Shown here one piece after another: positions 1-13,400 of a stretch of 64,000 nucleotides of DNA. Positions within the stretch are counted from its first letter, which is position 1; the number at the start of each line of letters is the position of its first letter. The DNA comes from Apostichopus japonicus (Eukaryota > Echinodermata > Holothuroidea > Aspidochirotida > Stichopodidae), in the NCBI RefSeq assembly GCF_037975245.1, contig NC_092568.1, positions 682,001 through 746,000 of the forward strand, read 5' to 3'. The notes below the pieces were generated by a model. That model was not told where the DNA came from. It worked only from the letters and a program-made list of their open reading frames with translations, and made no database searches. The translations under genes and the position numbers were made by a program.

Positions 1-465
1 GCGTGGAGAGCCAGGTCCGGCCCCGGGGATAAGTATGCCCGCACCGGGCCCCATTTTGTAAATTTCACTTTATCTTGAAAATGAGAGTACACACTTCTTC
101 ATTCCATAGCTTCACTAGCCCCTATGACAGTGCCGTCGCCATGATGGGGGAGGGGCACTGTGGGGTACATCACTTAATTAGAGGCGGCACATTGTTTGTG
201 AATGCCGTCCTGTGGGAGGGGTCTAAGGGGAGGGGTGTTTTTAGTTAATATGGGTCCTTAGATAGGCCTACAATCTGGTGCTATATTTTGCAACTTGAAG
301 TAATTCTTTATGTTCAAGAATTTTTGGGCTTAGTTTTTTTGGTGTGAGTGTTTTTTTACCTTTTTTTTAACCCTAAAAATCGCATCTGGGGGGCACCTGC
401 GGGGCGGGGCACGATTTTTTTTTGAGAGGGCACGTGCCCCCAGGCCACCCCTGGCGACGCCACTG
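1..465. mobile_element. probable hAT-type element, left end cut by the window
   Basis: The right end reads GGCGACGCCACTG (ending at 465), whose complement CAGTGGCGTCGCC is a typical hAT-like terminus. The first bases of the window, GCGTGGAGAGCCAGG, resemble the same terminus without its first bases. No coding capacity is seen. Confidence 0.45.
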
Positions 466-634
466 TCCTTTAACTGACCCGGGTTCCATTTTGTTGCCCT
501 CTGACCTCCTCCCCTCTCATCAGATCTGGATCCACTAACACCAAAGAAAACTACGGCCTGTCTTCAGTTATAAGAAGCAAAATATAATCAGCTTATATAT
601 GTGATAACGGCAAGGCAGACATAGGTTTCAGTTG

Positions 635-2221
635 TTTTCCGCATACGTTACTTTCCGCTGATTACTTTCCGCTGAAAAAATTCTTCTACGGAAAACACCT
701 TTTTTTTCACTTTCCAGTATACTATATTTTCCCGCAATTTTAGGATACCAAATTCAGGCAGGATGATTAAAATAACATGAGAAAGTATCAAAGAACGTTG
801 ATAAAGGATGGTTAGACTGAGTTCATGTCAGAAAAGTTAAGCTGCTTATAATATAGAGGAGGCTTGGGGTGTGTAATTAGGGATTATTAAAGAAGTATGA
901 GGCGGTCGGCCGATAAAAGGGCAAAGGGACGCCCGCGTGCGAAATTATTTTTCCCACTTCGACGCGGCCACATGGGCGTGGCTTATGAAATACGTCACAG
1001 GCCGGCAAGTTTGTGACTTCGACTTCGAGCTCTTACGTATAGCTCTTTAATAATATACTCAGCTAATATACTCAGGCCTAATATACTCAGGCCTAAGACA
1101 TGACTTCATGAGATCCATGATGATGTGCGACTGCTCCTCCCAGTCAATCGGGTCTTATGGAGCTCTTGAGGTAAATTCCATCACAAAATCAAACTGTGTT
1201 TGTTTATTAGATGTGTTATGAACCTCCCGTGTCTGGAAAAGTTTGGAAAAGAACCCCCCGTGACAGCAGGGTCTGGAAAAGTTATAAATGAACCTCCCGT
1301 GGTATTGATTATTACACTTCATATTACACCAGGTAGGCCCACTGACCTTTCAATGCTAAAAACCTACAAAGATACATGTATTGTATTGTGCCCCATGTTG
1401 TTTTATCCATCATTCTAAATTATTTGTTCATTTATAAATTAACCCCCTTTTAAACGGCAGTAAGGAGCCTACGTGCTTTCATCATTAGTTTACGTACGCT
1501 ACTGGGTATTGTTACGGACTTGAAATATTCAACCCATTTTATTAAACAGTTGTCACTTGCGTCTGTATTAACTATAACCAGGGAGCTGTTACTGTTAGAG
1601 TAGCAGCTCCCTGCTATAACTATGCCTAAATAGCTATGTCCCTCTGTACTATACTATTTATTATACTGGTACGTGTACTAGAATCCCTGACATGTAACTT
1701 AATTGAGAACTTTCAGCACCCAAACAAACACCCGAGAGATATCACTGCATAGTCTGTGACGTGGACCAATAAGCCGTAACAACGACCGATAGTCCACGCC
1801 CATTATGCTAATGTGGCCGCGTCGAAGTGGGAAAAATAATTTCGCCGCCCGCGTTATGAAGAATTGACTATCTAATAAAGTATTAAAACTGCGGTCCGCG
1901 TAATGATAGTTTTTAAAAAAAAAAAGTTGTAAAAGGCGGTAACTTTGATTTTCGCTGGAAATGGCTGTATAAGTAAGGGCTGGTGTAATAACCGAACACG
2001 CATTTTGCACCACCTTTCTTACGAGTTACATCTAAAATCATGGCCGATTTATCCTGTTACAGTTATAATCCTATCTTCTCCATCTTCCTAAATCATTCCA
2101 TGTGCCTAATCAATTCAGTAAGTTATGCTGTTCCTCCAAAAAAAAAACGTTACTTTCCGCTGACAAATTTGTTTGCGGAAAACACCGTTTTGTTTCAGCG
2201 GAAAGTAACGTGTGCGGAAAA
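635..2221. mobile_element. nested inverted-repeat elements
   Basis: Outer inverted repeats at 635-660 and 2196-2221 match at 25 of 26 positions around CGTTACTTTCCGCTG. Inner inverted repeats of 34 bp at 940-973 and 1811-1844 are exact (core CACTTCGACGCGGCCACAT). The right outer arm itself forms a hairpin with 16-bp arms (2148-2163 and 2195-2210). No transposase frame is visible. It looks like a foldback or MITE-type element with a second one inside. Confidence 0.6.
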
Positions 2222-4168
2222 TAACGGTACCCATATTATTCCAGGCCACGTAGAACTCCACCTGATTGGAAACCTGCGCGGGCTTTTTCCGATAAGTATA
2301 AATTACGACCGGGTGTAAGATAATTTTAAAATCCACAAAATCAAATAGTGGGCATTCGTACATAAACTTAAAATAGCATCTTACTATTGTCACAATCAAA
2401 TCATTTTCAGCTATCTACCTCTATATATGACAAATAATTTAACAAACATTTCAGAAATAATCACAGCCTATCATAAGGACATATAGCATTGGGCGGGCCT
2501 ACATGTCTACGCAATACTTTACATGCAGTAAACAGGATTGCAACTTAACCATGGCCAGAAGCAAAATGTCGAGAGTAAAGAAGCAAAAAGCTCTAAAAAA
2601 TTAGATGTGGTTCCGATGTTATGCCACACTCTGTATTAACATTAAGAAACCTTAACAAGCATTAGCAAATATTTCTAGTTCAAGAACGAGCTGGATGGCT
2701 AGTATTAACATTAGACGATTTTGTCTAGTATTTTGATAACATATCCTCCTGAAAGTTAGCAAAATTGCTTCTTTGCTGCTAACATGGTTCTCCGTTAAAT
2801 GCTCCTGATATTTTGTTCCAGGCAGAGGGGTAGGAAGCTTCCAAAAAGTGGGGGGGGGGGGGGGCACAACATTAGAGGGGCACTTTCTCATTCCACAACA
2901 ACCCCACCACTCGTTATGCTATAAACCGATACACACCGGCCATATATATAATATATGCTATCAAAACTATTTATTGAGATAGTTTATTGTTAACCGTGCT
3001 ACAAAAAGATATGTAATGCCATTTTAAAAATAGCATGTACAGACTAAAAATAAACAATTAAAATAAAATATTAAAATTAACAAAGGCTTAAGATATCCAA
3101 AAGACAGTTCTTCATCAAAGGGGCACATTTTATTTGCCAGTAGGGCATATTTGCTATTTTGGAGAAAAAACAGTTGGGGCGGGCGTGCCTCCAGTTCCCC
3201 CACCCCGGTTCCTACCCCCCTGGTTCCAGGCCATGGTGAAGTTGTACCCATTATACTATACTGCTGGCGACGGTTAACTTGGAGATATAGCTTCTCATTG
3301 CCGCTGGCCCTGAGTTAAGGCAGTCTATAGGACTGCAAGCTAAGGGGAGACAATTTAGTAACAATTTTCATAAACTTGCTAATAAATATTTGTTACCTTG
3401 CTGAGTCATTGAAGTAGTATGGGTAGCATACGCCCATTAAAAGCCCCATTGACTTACAAACTAAGTCACAAAAGTACCGTGGTCTCTAAGTCTATAGATA
3501 GAAGTTTTCACTAGCTAAACGCTACTTATCACTGGATCATAGAGGACAAGTTGGCCATTCATGGCACCATCAATTTTCCGTGTATCATGACCGTGTAGAC
3601 TTTTTGCTTATCAGAGCCTGAAGTCTTCGTCACTTGTAAACAAACCTCGTCACTAAGTAGTAAACAATTTTCGTACGCTTCTCCTGGGAGGCCTGAAGGG
3701 GTCTAAAATTGCCTTAATTGATCCAATTTTTGCACCACATGTACTTCTATTCATTCTATTCAGCATGCAAGCCACAAAAACCAGATCCTGATTGATAACA
3801 TTTTTAAAAAATATGTTCTCCTACTGCATTTGGCACTTTTCCTGAGATAAGTTTACAAGTTTATTACAACTCTGAGTCACCTCCAATGAGGTATATGAGT
3901 ACAGAATATGCGAATATATAACAATCATGAAGCAAGATGGCTTACAACAGGAAAGAACTAATGAAAAATCAAAGGCAAGAAAAGTGGAAAGGTTAAAATG
4001 GTGGCGCCAGCCATAAATGAAGAAAAGAAAAAAGATTACAAGGAAAGTGTATAATGATATGAGAACATTCGGGCGGTTTGATAAAGACTCTAATAGGAGT
4101 ATGCTACCATAGACAGCTGTTCGTCGACTCTTGACTCAAAATCCGAAGTTCTGTTGACACTCTTTTGA
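2222..4168. other. spacer upstream of the P450 gene, no gene seen
   Basis: AT-rich, with a G homopolymer near 2850-2865 and short inverted GGGGTAGGAA / TTCCTACCCC words near 2830 and 3210 that may mark another degraded element. No conserved open frame was recognised. Confidence 0.5.
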
Positions 4169-4215
4169 CACATAAGCATCGAGGTAAATGATTCATTTAC
4201 CTCGATGCACATAAG
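4169..4215. mobile_element. 31-bp perfect palindrome flanked by 8-bp direct repeats
   Basis: CACATAAG occurs at 4169-4176 and again at 4208-4215. Between them lies a palindrome with arms CATCGAGGTAAATGA and TCATTTACCTCGATG around a single T. The structure looks like a target-site duplication around a minimal transposon remnant. It sits about 210 bp before the P450 start codon. Confidence 0.6.
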
Positions 4216-4422
4216 TGTATGCAACTGCACAGTTCTGTTACATCATCAATCAAGTGTGTTCGAATTGGGTTATTCAGATTAAAGTACATCACATGTGTAA
4301 TAAATAAGGAAGCTATATTTAAATTGACACTGTAACTGAATAGGTTAATAACTGGGATCGTAACATTTTACTGTTTATACCACTCGTGCAGCCTTGTATC
4401 TCTAATTTCGGATAGAAAAAAG

Positions 4423-7400
4423 ATGTTGCTGCTGTACGTGTTACCTTGTGTTCTTCTGCTAGCAATACTTGTCGTGCTGGGATATGCTGCATATATCCAT
4501 TATCAGCATGTGAAGTACAGCCATATTCCTGGTCCAAAACTGAAGAGGTAAGAACGTGACATATAAATATAAATGCAATCCTATGAAAGTGGAACGTATT
4601 CCACATTGAAACTAGGAATACATAACAAATTAAAGTAAATTGTACTTAAAGATCTGCTTTATTCAATTATTGGCTCCAATTATAGCACTCTATAGCTACG
4701 AAAGTTTTGTGATGGTCGTAAATCGACCTGCAAGCCCTACAATTAGTCTGCATAGCTTCTTAACACCATTAGACTCTTTTTTTGTAAAGACCTTGTGGAA
4801 ACATGATCATGTCTACATTGTAGTTAATCATACAGCGTCCACACAAAGACCCTCATAGTCATACAAAGAAAAAATATGTGGCAGGCATTGCAGACTAATT
4901 GGTAAAAAAGAGGTCATTTTACGACCAAGGCAGGTCGATTATGTAATCTCTAGACACTTTTCCATTATAGCATGCTAAAGTTGGGGTCTATACAGCAGAC
5001 CTTTAGGTGGTATAAATTGATGGTATTCTTCAAGTTAAATTAATTCTACTATATGCAAAATTGAGAGGGTAAATCAAAACGGTTTCAATATATTTATACA
5101 TGGCATAAACTACAGTTTGCTTTGATTCTTGCTATGTCAAGCGTGCACAGTATTTTATAAAAGAAAGGGCGGGTGTGGTGAGATTCCCCCGACTGAGTAA
5201 GATTAAAGGGGGCATGAACTTTTATTGAAGAGGCAGAGAGAAAGTAGCTCTAAAGTTAGTTCTAAACGAAAGGCCATGCTAGGAAATGTTCTTCTTTTTT
5301 GTGAGGTTGAAAGGACGAAGAGAGGGTTACACCCATAGTGGTCTAATTATTTTCCATGCAATAAATCACCTGACAGAACCATTACTTCTGACTGAAGATG
5401 GGAGGTGGGGTGCCATGGCCCTGAACCGCCCCTGCCTTGCCCTGCACCCACCGCCTGAAGTACTGTACACACAGTTCGTTTAGCACAGAACAAAAGAACA
5501 AACTCATGAATTTTAGAATTCTTAGACAATGCAGGAATAGCATGATTGTATATTCTTGATCAAGAAAAGTTGTAAGCAATAGCAGTCAATATATAGACCG
5601 ATGTTTTGCTACTCTAACGTATCATAAGCTAATTATTTATGTTGTTGCAGCAAGTCACAGGTGGCACTGGGTACATAAATGGTTGTTAGGCTTTTGAGCT
5701 TGGCAGCATCATAATGTTTGTGCTTCTGTTTTCTGGAGTGAGCTGTGACGTCAGCTTAGTTATTATCATTATCCCGAGTATACTCTGATGAGGGGGGGAA
5801 TTAAAGTGAAAATTTGTTAGCTCGTTAACTTGCAAAGCGAAATATAATGAATGTCATTTCTCCATTCTTTTTACTTTAGCTTTTTTGTTGGAGGGTCAGA
5901 TATTTTAGATGAAATCGCCAAAGGAGAGCTAACGTTACCTGAAGTAGTCTACAGCATGTAAGTGAAGACATACGATATATATGATCATGTATTTATGTAT
6001 TGTTTGTATCAAAACTTCACTTGTGTGTTTTCATGCACGGATATTTTCTTTTTGATTCCTTGCCCGAAAGCTTAAGGAATCTATGCTATGGTGATTGCGT
6101 GCGTGTGTATGTGACGCCCTTGGCTCGTAAACACGATAACTCAACAATGGCAAGTTAGATTAAAGTCATACTTGGTACATAGATGTGCCATACTGAGTAG
6201 AATAACCATATTGATTTTGGTGCTCATCTCATGAATAATAATGAGGTCATGGGGTCAAACATAAAATTCTTCAAATGCTATTAACTCTGCAAGCAAACTC
6301 AGAATTTATTTATACTTCCATAGGCGTAGGAGCCTAACTTGATTTGGGGGGCTGTAACGACTTGCCCGAAAAATAGAACCAAAATTGTTCGCGCGCTTCG
6401 CGCGCATTCAATATCTTAATGTGCTATCATATAGGCATTCATCGGTTATTACATCACATGCCGATAATCGAAGAATATATAAATAAATACCAATAAATAC
6501 CAAATATTAAAGTGCTGTTATCATGAAATGAAACATGCTCAAGAGCACTGTACAAAAGAACCAATTCCTGGAATATAAAGGAATGAATGCCTATATTGCA
6601 TGCACAATAAGATGTTGAACGCACGCGGAGCGCGCGAAAAATTTTGCTCATGTTTTCCGTGTTATTACCCTTCCATATTGGTTATAATTATTGGGCAAGT
6701 CGTTACAATATGAACGATAATAATAATATCAGTTTAACCATTGAAAAACATATTGCAAATTATTATTCTTTCAGTAGGTGCCCGAAAAGTTATCAGCATA
6801 TTGCCCGAATTTTCACCAAAATAAAAAATGGAAAACACATTGCAAATTTTTATTCTTTCAGTAGGTGCCCGAAAAATTATCAGCATAATGCCCAAATTTT
6901 CACCAAAAAAAATGGAAAACACATTGCAAATTATTATTCTTTCAGTAGGTGCCCGAAAAATTATCAGCATATTGCCCGAATTTTCACCCCCCAAAAAATG
7001 GAAAAACATATTGCAAATTTGTATTCTTTCAGAAGGTGCCCGAAAAATTATCAGCATATTGCCCGAATTTTTACCCCCCAAAAAATTGAAAAACACAACA
7101 AATTTGTATTTTTTCAGTAGGTGCCCGAAAAATTATCAGCATATTGCCCGAATTTTCACCCAAAAAAAAATGAAAAAACACACAACAAGTTTTTATTCTT
7201 TCAATAGGTGCCCAAAAAATTCTCCGGCCTATTGCCCAAATTTTCACCAAAAATTTTGGTTGGGCGGCTGCAGCCCCCCCAGCCCCCCCGCCTCCTACGC
7301 CTATGTATATGGTCCACAGTAACTGAAAGAACCTTGCTGATCAATTTAATCAACAATGACGAAAGCTTGGGATTATAATCTCAATTGGCCCACTGGCTTT

Positions 7401-10400
7401 CTGGTTAGTTTTGTTTCAGAGAGATCAAAAAAGAAAGAAAGTTATATAGGTTAACATATAATAAGGGCCTGATGTTTCGATAATAACAGGATATCCTTGA
7501 AAAGGTAAACTGAAATGAAAAGCAAAAAGTACAGATTTTAAACTAAGCAGATGGGCAGACAATTAAATTGGACCAATGGGCACAATGCATAGAGCAAAAA
7601 TATAGACTGAAAAAGGTGATGAATGGCTATGAAGATAAGCTGTTCAGAAAGGTGTAACAATTTAGGTTAATTATTACTGAAGTAGGTAGGTAGGGCGGGG
7701 GGGGGGGGGAGGCTGGAGATTGAAAGTGGGAGATTAGGATTTAGGAGCAAACAGCTGAGTGTGTGAATGGACAGGACATCGGATGATGAGGAAGGGATGG
7801 AGGAAGTGGATATTTATGGAGAAAGGGAAGGCTTGAGATTTTTTATATATTTTTTTGGGGTAGCTATTCCCTTCATCATAGATTTGTAGAATCTTAGGGT
7901 TGAAGTGTGGTGTGAGGTGTTGCATACACAGTCGTTCCCTGCTGAGGCAACCTGTATCAGGGTGGTTACCTAAGAATTTAGTGCCCTGTATAAAACCATG
8001 TCACATATATACGGTGTACATAGTAAGCAAGCTTGAAATTTCTCTTAACCGGAGTTTCGTGATTCGCAGTGTTGACTGTAAATCGGTGTCCATAACATAG
8101 AGACTGACGATTTTTTCGTTGAAGAAGAGTGGAAGATGATCCTGCAAGGATCGAAACGTCGGACGCTCTTAAGTCGTAATTTATTTTGTATTGACAATAT
8201 TAGTCGTAATTTATGAAGAAAATTTTGGTAAGTCTGTTAATGCCTTTCTCGTTGTATTTTTCAGGCACACCGAATATGGACCAGTGATCATATTGTTCTT
8301 CTTTCATTTTCACATTGTCAGCATCGTTGACCCAAAGGCTGCCAAGGTCAGTTTTTGAACCCCGCACGTCCAGCAGACTTTTACATTATGCCACACGTGC
8401 AGTCATAACTGTAATCTGCTCAGGACTCATAGACTAGTTTCTTTCCAGTTTTAGTATGTCGTCTACCATGTTGATAGATTGTCCATTGAAACTACGTTCC
8501 TTTTCTCAGCCATTCCAAATCACAGAATGAATGAGTGAAGCACATCAGTAACAACACAATTTTCCTTTCATTAATCAATGATCCTACTTATAATTATTCG
8601 AAATTCAAGTTTGCAATTGGTCAAGCCACCTCATTGGTCTAGATTTGTTTCAAAAACATGAAGGTTAAAATTATTATATCAGTTTCATTGAATCATTTGT
8701 GCCCCCCCCCCATGCAAAAGGCACTTTGTCTTGGTCACTATTTCATCACAAAAGAAATCAATACGCCATTTGGCTACAATTTTAAACTATTTTGTCGTCC
8801 ATAGAGAATCACACCATGGGCATTTAGCAATGTTGCTCGTAACTACGGTGATCAGTAACCAGGTGGTCTTATTTGAATATAAACGGGGGGGGGGGGGGGT
8901 GGGGGATGAGTGAGAGTTATGAATATTATTGACATGCTAGAGGTGAATACACAGGTAAACAGACTCACTGAGATTAAAATGCTTGTAACTTTTATCATGC
9001 AGGAGCTCCTCATGGACAATGACTTTGTGAAGCCATTCATTTCCTATAGGGGTTTCCAAAAGGTGTTTGGACAGAGATTTATGGGTTACGGACTGCTTAG
9101 TGAACTAGACAATGCCATATGGGAACGTCATCGAAAAATTTTCAATCCAGCTTTTCACAGGAAGTAAGTACTATTAAACGTCTGGTTTTTAAACCTTGTT
9201 CAAGTCACTTTATGCCAGGAAGTTGCAAAAAGAGAAGACATGGTTATTTGAGTTAACACATGCATGACCAGGTACCTCACAATAATTCATAAAATAATAG
9301 GAGTTAACTGCGTATTTTTGTATCCAGGTACCTTATGGAGCTGATGCATGTTTTCAATGACAGTTCGGACAGACTCATCCAGTACCTCTCCTTAAAAGCT
9401 GATGGTAAAAGTGAAGTCAACCTCATGAATGCCTTCGGGAGACTTACTTTAGACGTGATCGCAAAGGTTTCACCGAATATAATACCTTTTATCATTTATT
9501 TTGAAAATTCACGGAAATCTGTCATCTTGCTTCAAAAGTTGCGCTAATTTGAATATCTATGTCCAGAGATCATTACATTTCATTCTTTTCCGTATATATA
9601 TCAAAAAATATTTATGAAGAGCAGTATTTAAGAATTCATGTGCTGAAGGAAAATGTAAATAAAGTATAGCCTACTTGAAATATGCCGATTAACCAAACCT
9701 TATCTTTTTGCAGGGTACAATGATACCCTATGGCTACTGTGTGTAAAATAAGCTGTTTGAAATATCAAAGAATGTATTATATGCCAACGATACGTTTGGA
9801 GAGGATCAATTTAATCCACTGGAAAAGCTCCTAATGCGTGTTATTTGAGAACCATATAAGACAATATAATTCCATATAAGACCATATTAGTCTAATGCTA
9901 TATCTATTCAGGTTTAGTGTTGCATCTGAGAGGGTTACATTATGGTCTGTGTGTTTCTACAGTGTTATATTAGTCTTGTGACTGCTTTATGTGAGAAGCC
10001 ACAAATGTTTAGTATGGTAGCAGAGTACTTGAATTTCTTCTTCTGTTTACAGGCAGGATTTGCAATGGAAGATGATATGGTGCTTAATGATACGCCATTT
10101 ACGGATGCATTAGAGATGGCATTTGAAGCTATGTCCAAGCAAGCACAGGACATATTCTTGTCTGTGAGTAACATCAACATCATTAACAATAATGAAGAGC
10201 TAAAGATGTAAAGAACATTTGAAACAATTGGCGCCACCTGAAGATTGAATTTATGAAGTTCCCAAGCCCGAAATGAAATACAATTTGTAAATAGTTTCAG
10301 TTTATGCTATAGACATTTACGTAAATATTATTCTCATTCAAGAAAAAACAAATGTGCCAAAGTTTGTTTGATGAAATTATGCATTCTTCCAAAACATCAC

Positions 10401-13400
10401 ATGTGTCTCAAAAAGCCATTTATCTCCAGTGCATAAACACAAAGTTACACCAGTATGGTTTATATTTAGCTAAGTATGTAAAACGTTGCACTTTATGCTT
10501 GCCAGTGTTATAAACACATTTTAAGTAAAGACAGGGAGCGACACTCCAAGCACAACACATCCAGTCATATTAATAATAGATGTAAACATGGCTCATTGAA
10601 AGACATCTTCCTGATGCAGAATCAGCTTTATTAACAATTGTGACACAAAAATCTTTTTGATTGAATTTTCGTTTACGACATGAAATGTCATATACACCCT
10701 TGTGGTCAATCACAGAGATTGCCTTTGTGCATTACACAGTACCACCAGAGTACGTGCTAGCCCTAAAAAAACAGGACGCTATGCAGGACAGACCTCTGAG
10801 AGAGATAACTGAAGCAAATATAGATCAATAATTTCTTCAATAATAATCATATTCTCTTCCACAAAGTCTGCCTTTTCCATTTCATCCATAATTTTCCTCA
10901 GGCTGTCACCTGGTCACCTCGTAACATTTTGTCAATACTATGTATCTTAATATTTCTGTTTCCAGATGAATCCTCGTTATAGTGCCTTTAAGTACAGGAG
11001 TAAGGCCAGGAAAGCCATCCAGTTACTAAGGAAGACAGGAGGAGACATCATCAGACAAAGAATAGAAGACCAGAAACAGGGCAAGGATTTGCCCAAAGAT
11101 ATCCTAAGCTTCATCATAAAAGAAGCCATCGTTGAAGAGAACTTCTCCATTGAAGAAATGGTGGATGAATTTGTCACTTTCTTCGGGGCAGGTAAATAAA
11201 TATATAAATGTAAATGTAAACCAAACAGTGGATGAAACTACAATAACACTACTGACGTGATAAGCGTTACAACAGCCGTCTGTAAATGTTCGGGGTATGG
11301 AGGGGGAGGGGTGGGAGGGTGGGGTGTAAATGATATACCACTTTGATATCAAGCTGGTATATTCTCCTGCACTTTTAACATATCAGACATTATGTGATGG
11401 AGTCAATGTCGAAAATGTTACTAAATGAAGATAAGAGAGTAAAGATCAAACTAGATAAACATTTGATAACCATATTTTGATCTTGTTAGGTCAGGAGACC
11501 ACTGCCAACCTCCTGTCTTTCACTCTGCTTTGTCTTGGTCGATACCCAGAAGTCTTAAAGAAGTAGGTAATCTAAGCTATGAAGTCTTTCATAACAGACT
11601 ATATCAAAATCCTTTTTATTTAAGCAATTAAGCATTTTTGTGTAAGTGGAAATTAATTACAAGTTTTCCTATATTCGATAACTATTTCATATTTAATACA
11701 TAGGTGAAACCAAACTTCTTAGTTTGTCTAGAAAATTTTCTAAAGAATTTCATGAAAATTTGGAAGAAGAAAAATTGTAATGCCATTTTGCAGGTTTTTT
11801 CCTATAGTCACACCTATAGCATATCTTTACACTATTGAAACGACGATTGAAAATTTGTTTTTCAATTTATAGGAGCAGTTTGATAATGTTTAAACAATTG
11901 AAAAATATGAGGATTTCTTTGCAGGCTTTTACAGGAAGTTGACACAATAGTTGGACAAAAGGACACTATTGAGTATGACGACATTGGCAAAATGGAATAC
12001 CTGATGCTGGTGAGGAGAGACCTTCTTTTGTATCAAATATAGGCTAAATGTAAGAGGGTAGTTTTGCCAGTATTTTCTTTCGTATATTTTCCCCATTAGT
12101 GACTTTGGAAGAACCTTATTCACTCAAACAGATAAAAGAGACAGCAGTTGAGTCTTTCAGCCTACAGATAATAACACACTGTCTAAGGCAGGGGTGGGCA
12201 ACCTTTTTGAATGAATGGGCCAGATATAAGGAGTGAAAAATTGACCGGGGCGCACCTAACCAATGACCTGCTGTTGATTTCAAACCTTTGATTCTGAGGA
12301 CTTTCAAGCAATAGGTGTGTGTACTTAATCAGTATTCACAAAAACATAATGTCAATACAGTACAGTTGATAATTAATGGGGATAATAGTCTTACCTGACA
12401 GCATCATTAGTGCAAATAAATTCTAAGCAGTTAGCTCGTTTTTTGTGATGAAGTAAAATAGATTGATTTTTTTTCTTTTTCTTGAGACATCTTACAGGCC
12501 GCAAAAAAAATCACTGGCGGGCCGCATGTGGCCTGCGGGCCGTAGGTTGCCCACCCCTGGTCTAAGGAGATCAGCATCTCATGTGCAAAATAAAGGTTCA
12601 TGGATAGTTTTGTACTTGTAGGATCACACATAGTAAGATAATTGCTATGGCAACCACCAGCATGCATCTACATTAAAGGTGCCATGTCATTACCTAATGA
12701 TTAGGTGAACAGGAAGTAAACCAAGGAGAGAATGATCATGTGACACCCTAGTCTTGACCATTTCACTGTAGGGTCCTTTGTTATGAACTGTTAAAGGGTG
12801 ACGTATACCTAATGTGACCCGGGAGGTTTGACTTAATAATCTTATAGTCGCCTGATTAACTGGGGTTTAACAAATATAGAACTTGCTGTTCTTTACAGAT
12901 TGTTTTACAAGATTTTGACTAATCTTCAGACCTGGCCAGATGAATGGATCTGAAATATATTCTGAATTTGTATTCTATGATGACTGACGAACAGTGACTT
13001 ATTGTCCCTATATTTTACAAGCAATTTCAGGCGCGGCTGCATGATTTTAAAGAGAATGGAGTGTGACCTAAGACTGTTGAAGCGGAATACCATGTGGGGG
13101 GGGGGGGGTATGGAGGTGCTGCTTCCCCAAGGAAAAAAAAAATACACTGAGGCATAAATTAGGTCTATAATTAAGTCTAAATGCAAGATTGGGCTAAATA
13201 AATACTTTGCATTTTTGTATGTGCATGCACACGTGTGTGTGAAGGGGGGAGAGGGGGGGGGGAGGTTGGATCAGCACCTGATATTACTAGTGAACTCAAA
13301 GCACTATCATTCACAAATTTTGAAATAAAAGATGAAAAAACATAAAGTAAACAGAACGTTTAAACAATGAATGGGTGATATATCTACTTTTGGCACAGAG

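Larger units (their letters stand above)
5958..8264 (+). other. P450 intron 2, repeat-rich
   Basis: A 2.3 kb intron holding the TA-flanked satellite element (6323-7301), a G tract near 7697 and a Penelope/hammerhead-like sequence (8124-8170). No exon of another gene is recognised. Confidence 0.6.

Noticed and set aside
6644-7322. Open frames of 120-164 codons on both strands
   Set aside because: They run through an 86-bp tandem repeat, which creates long frames by chance. There is no family resemblance.
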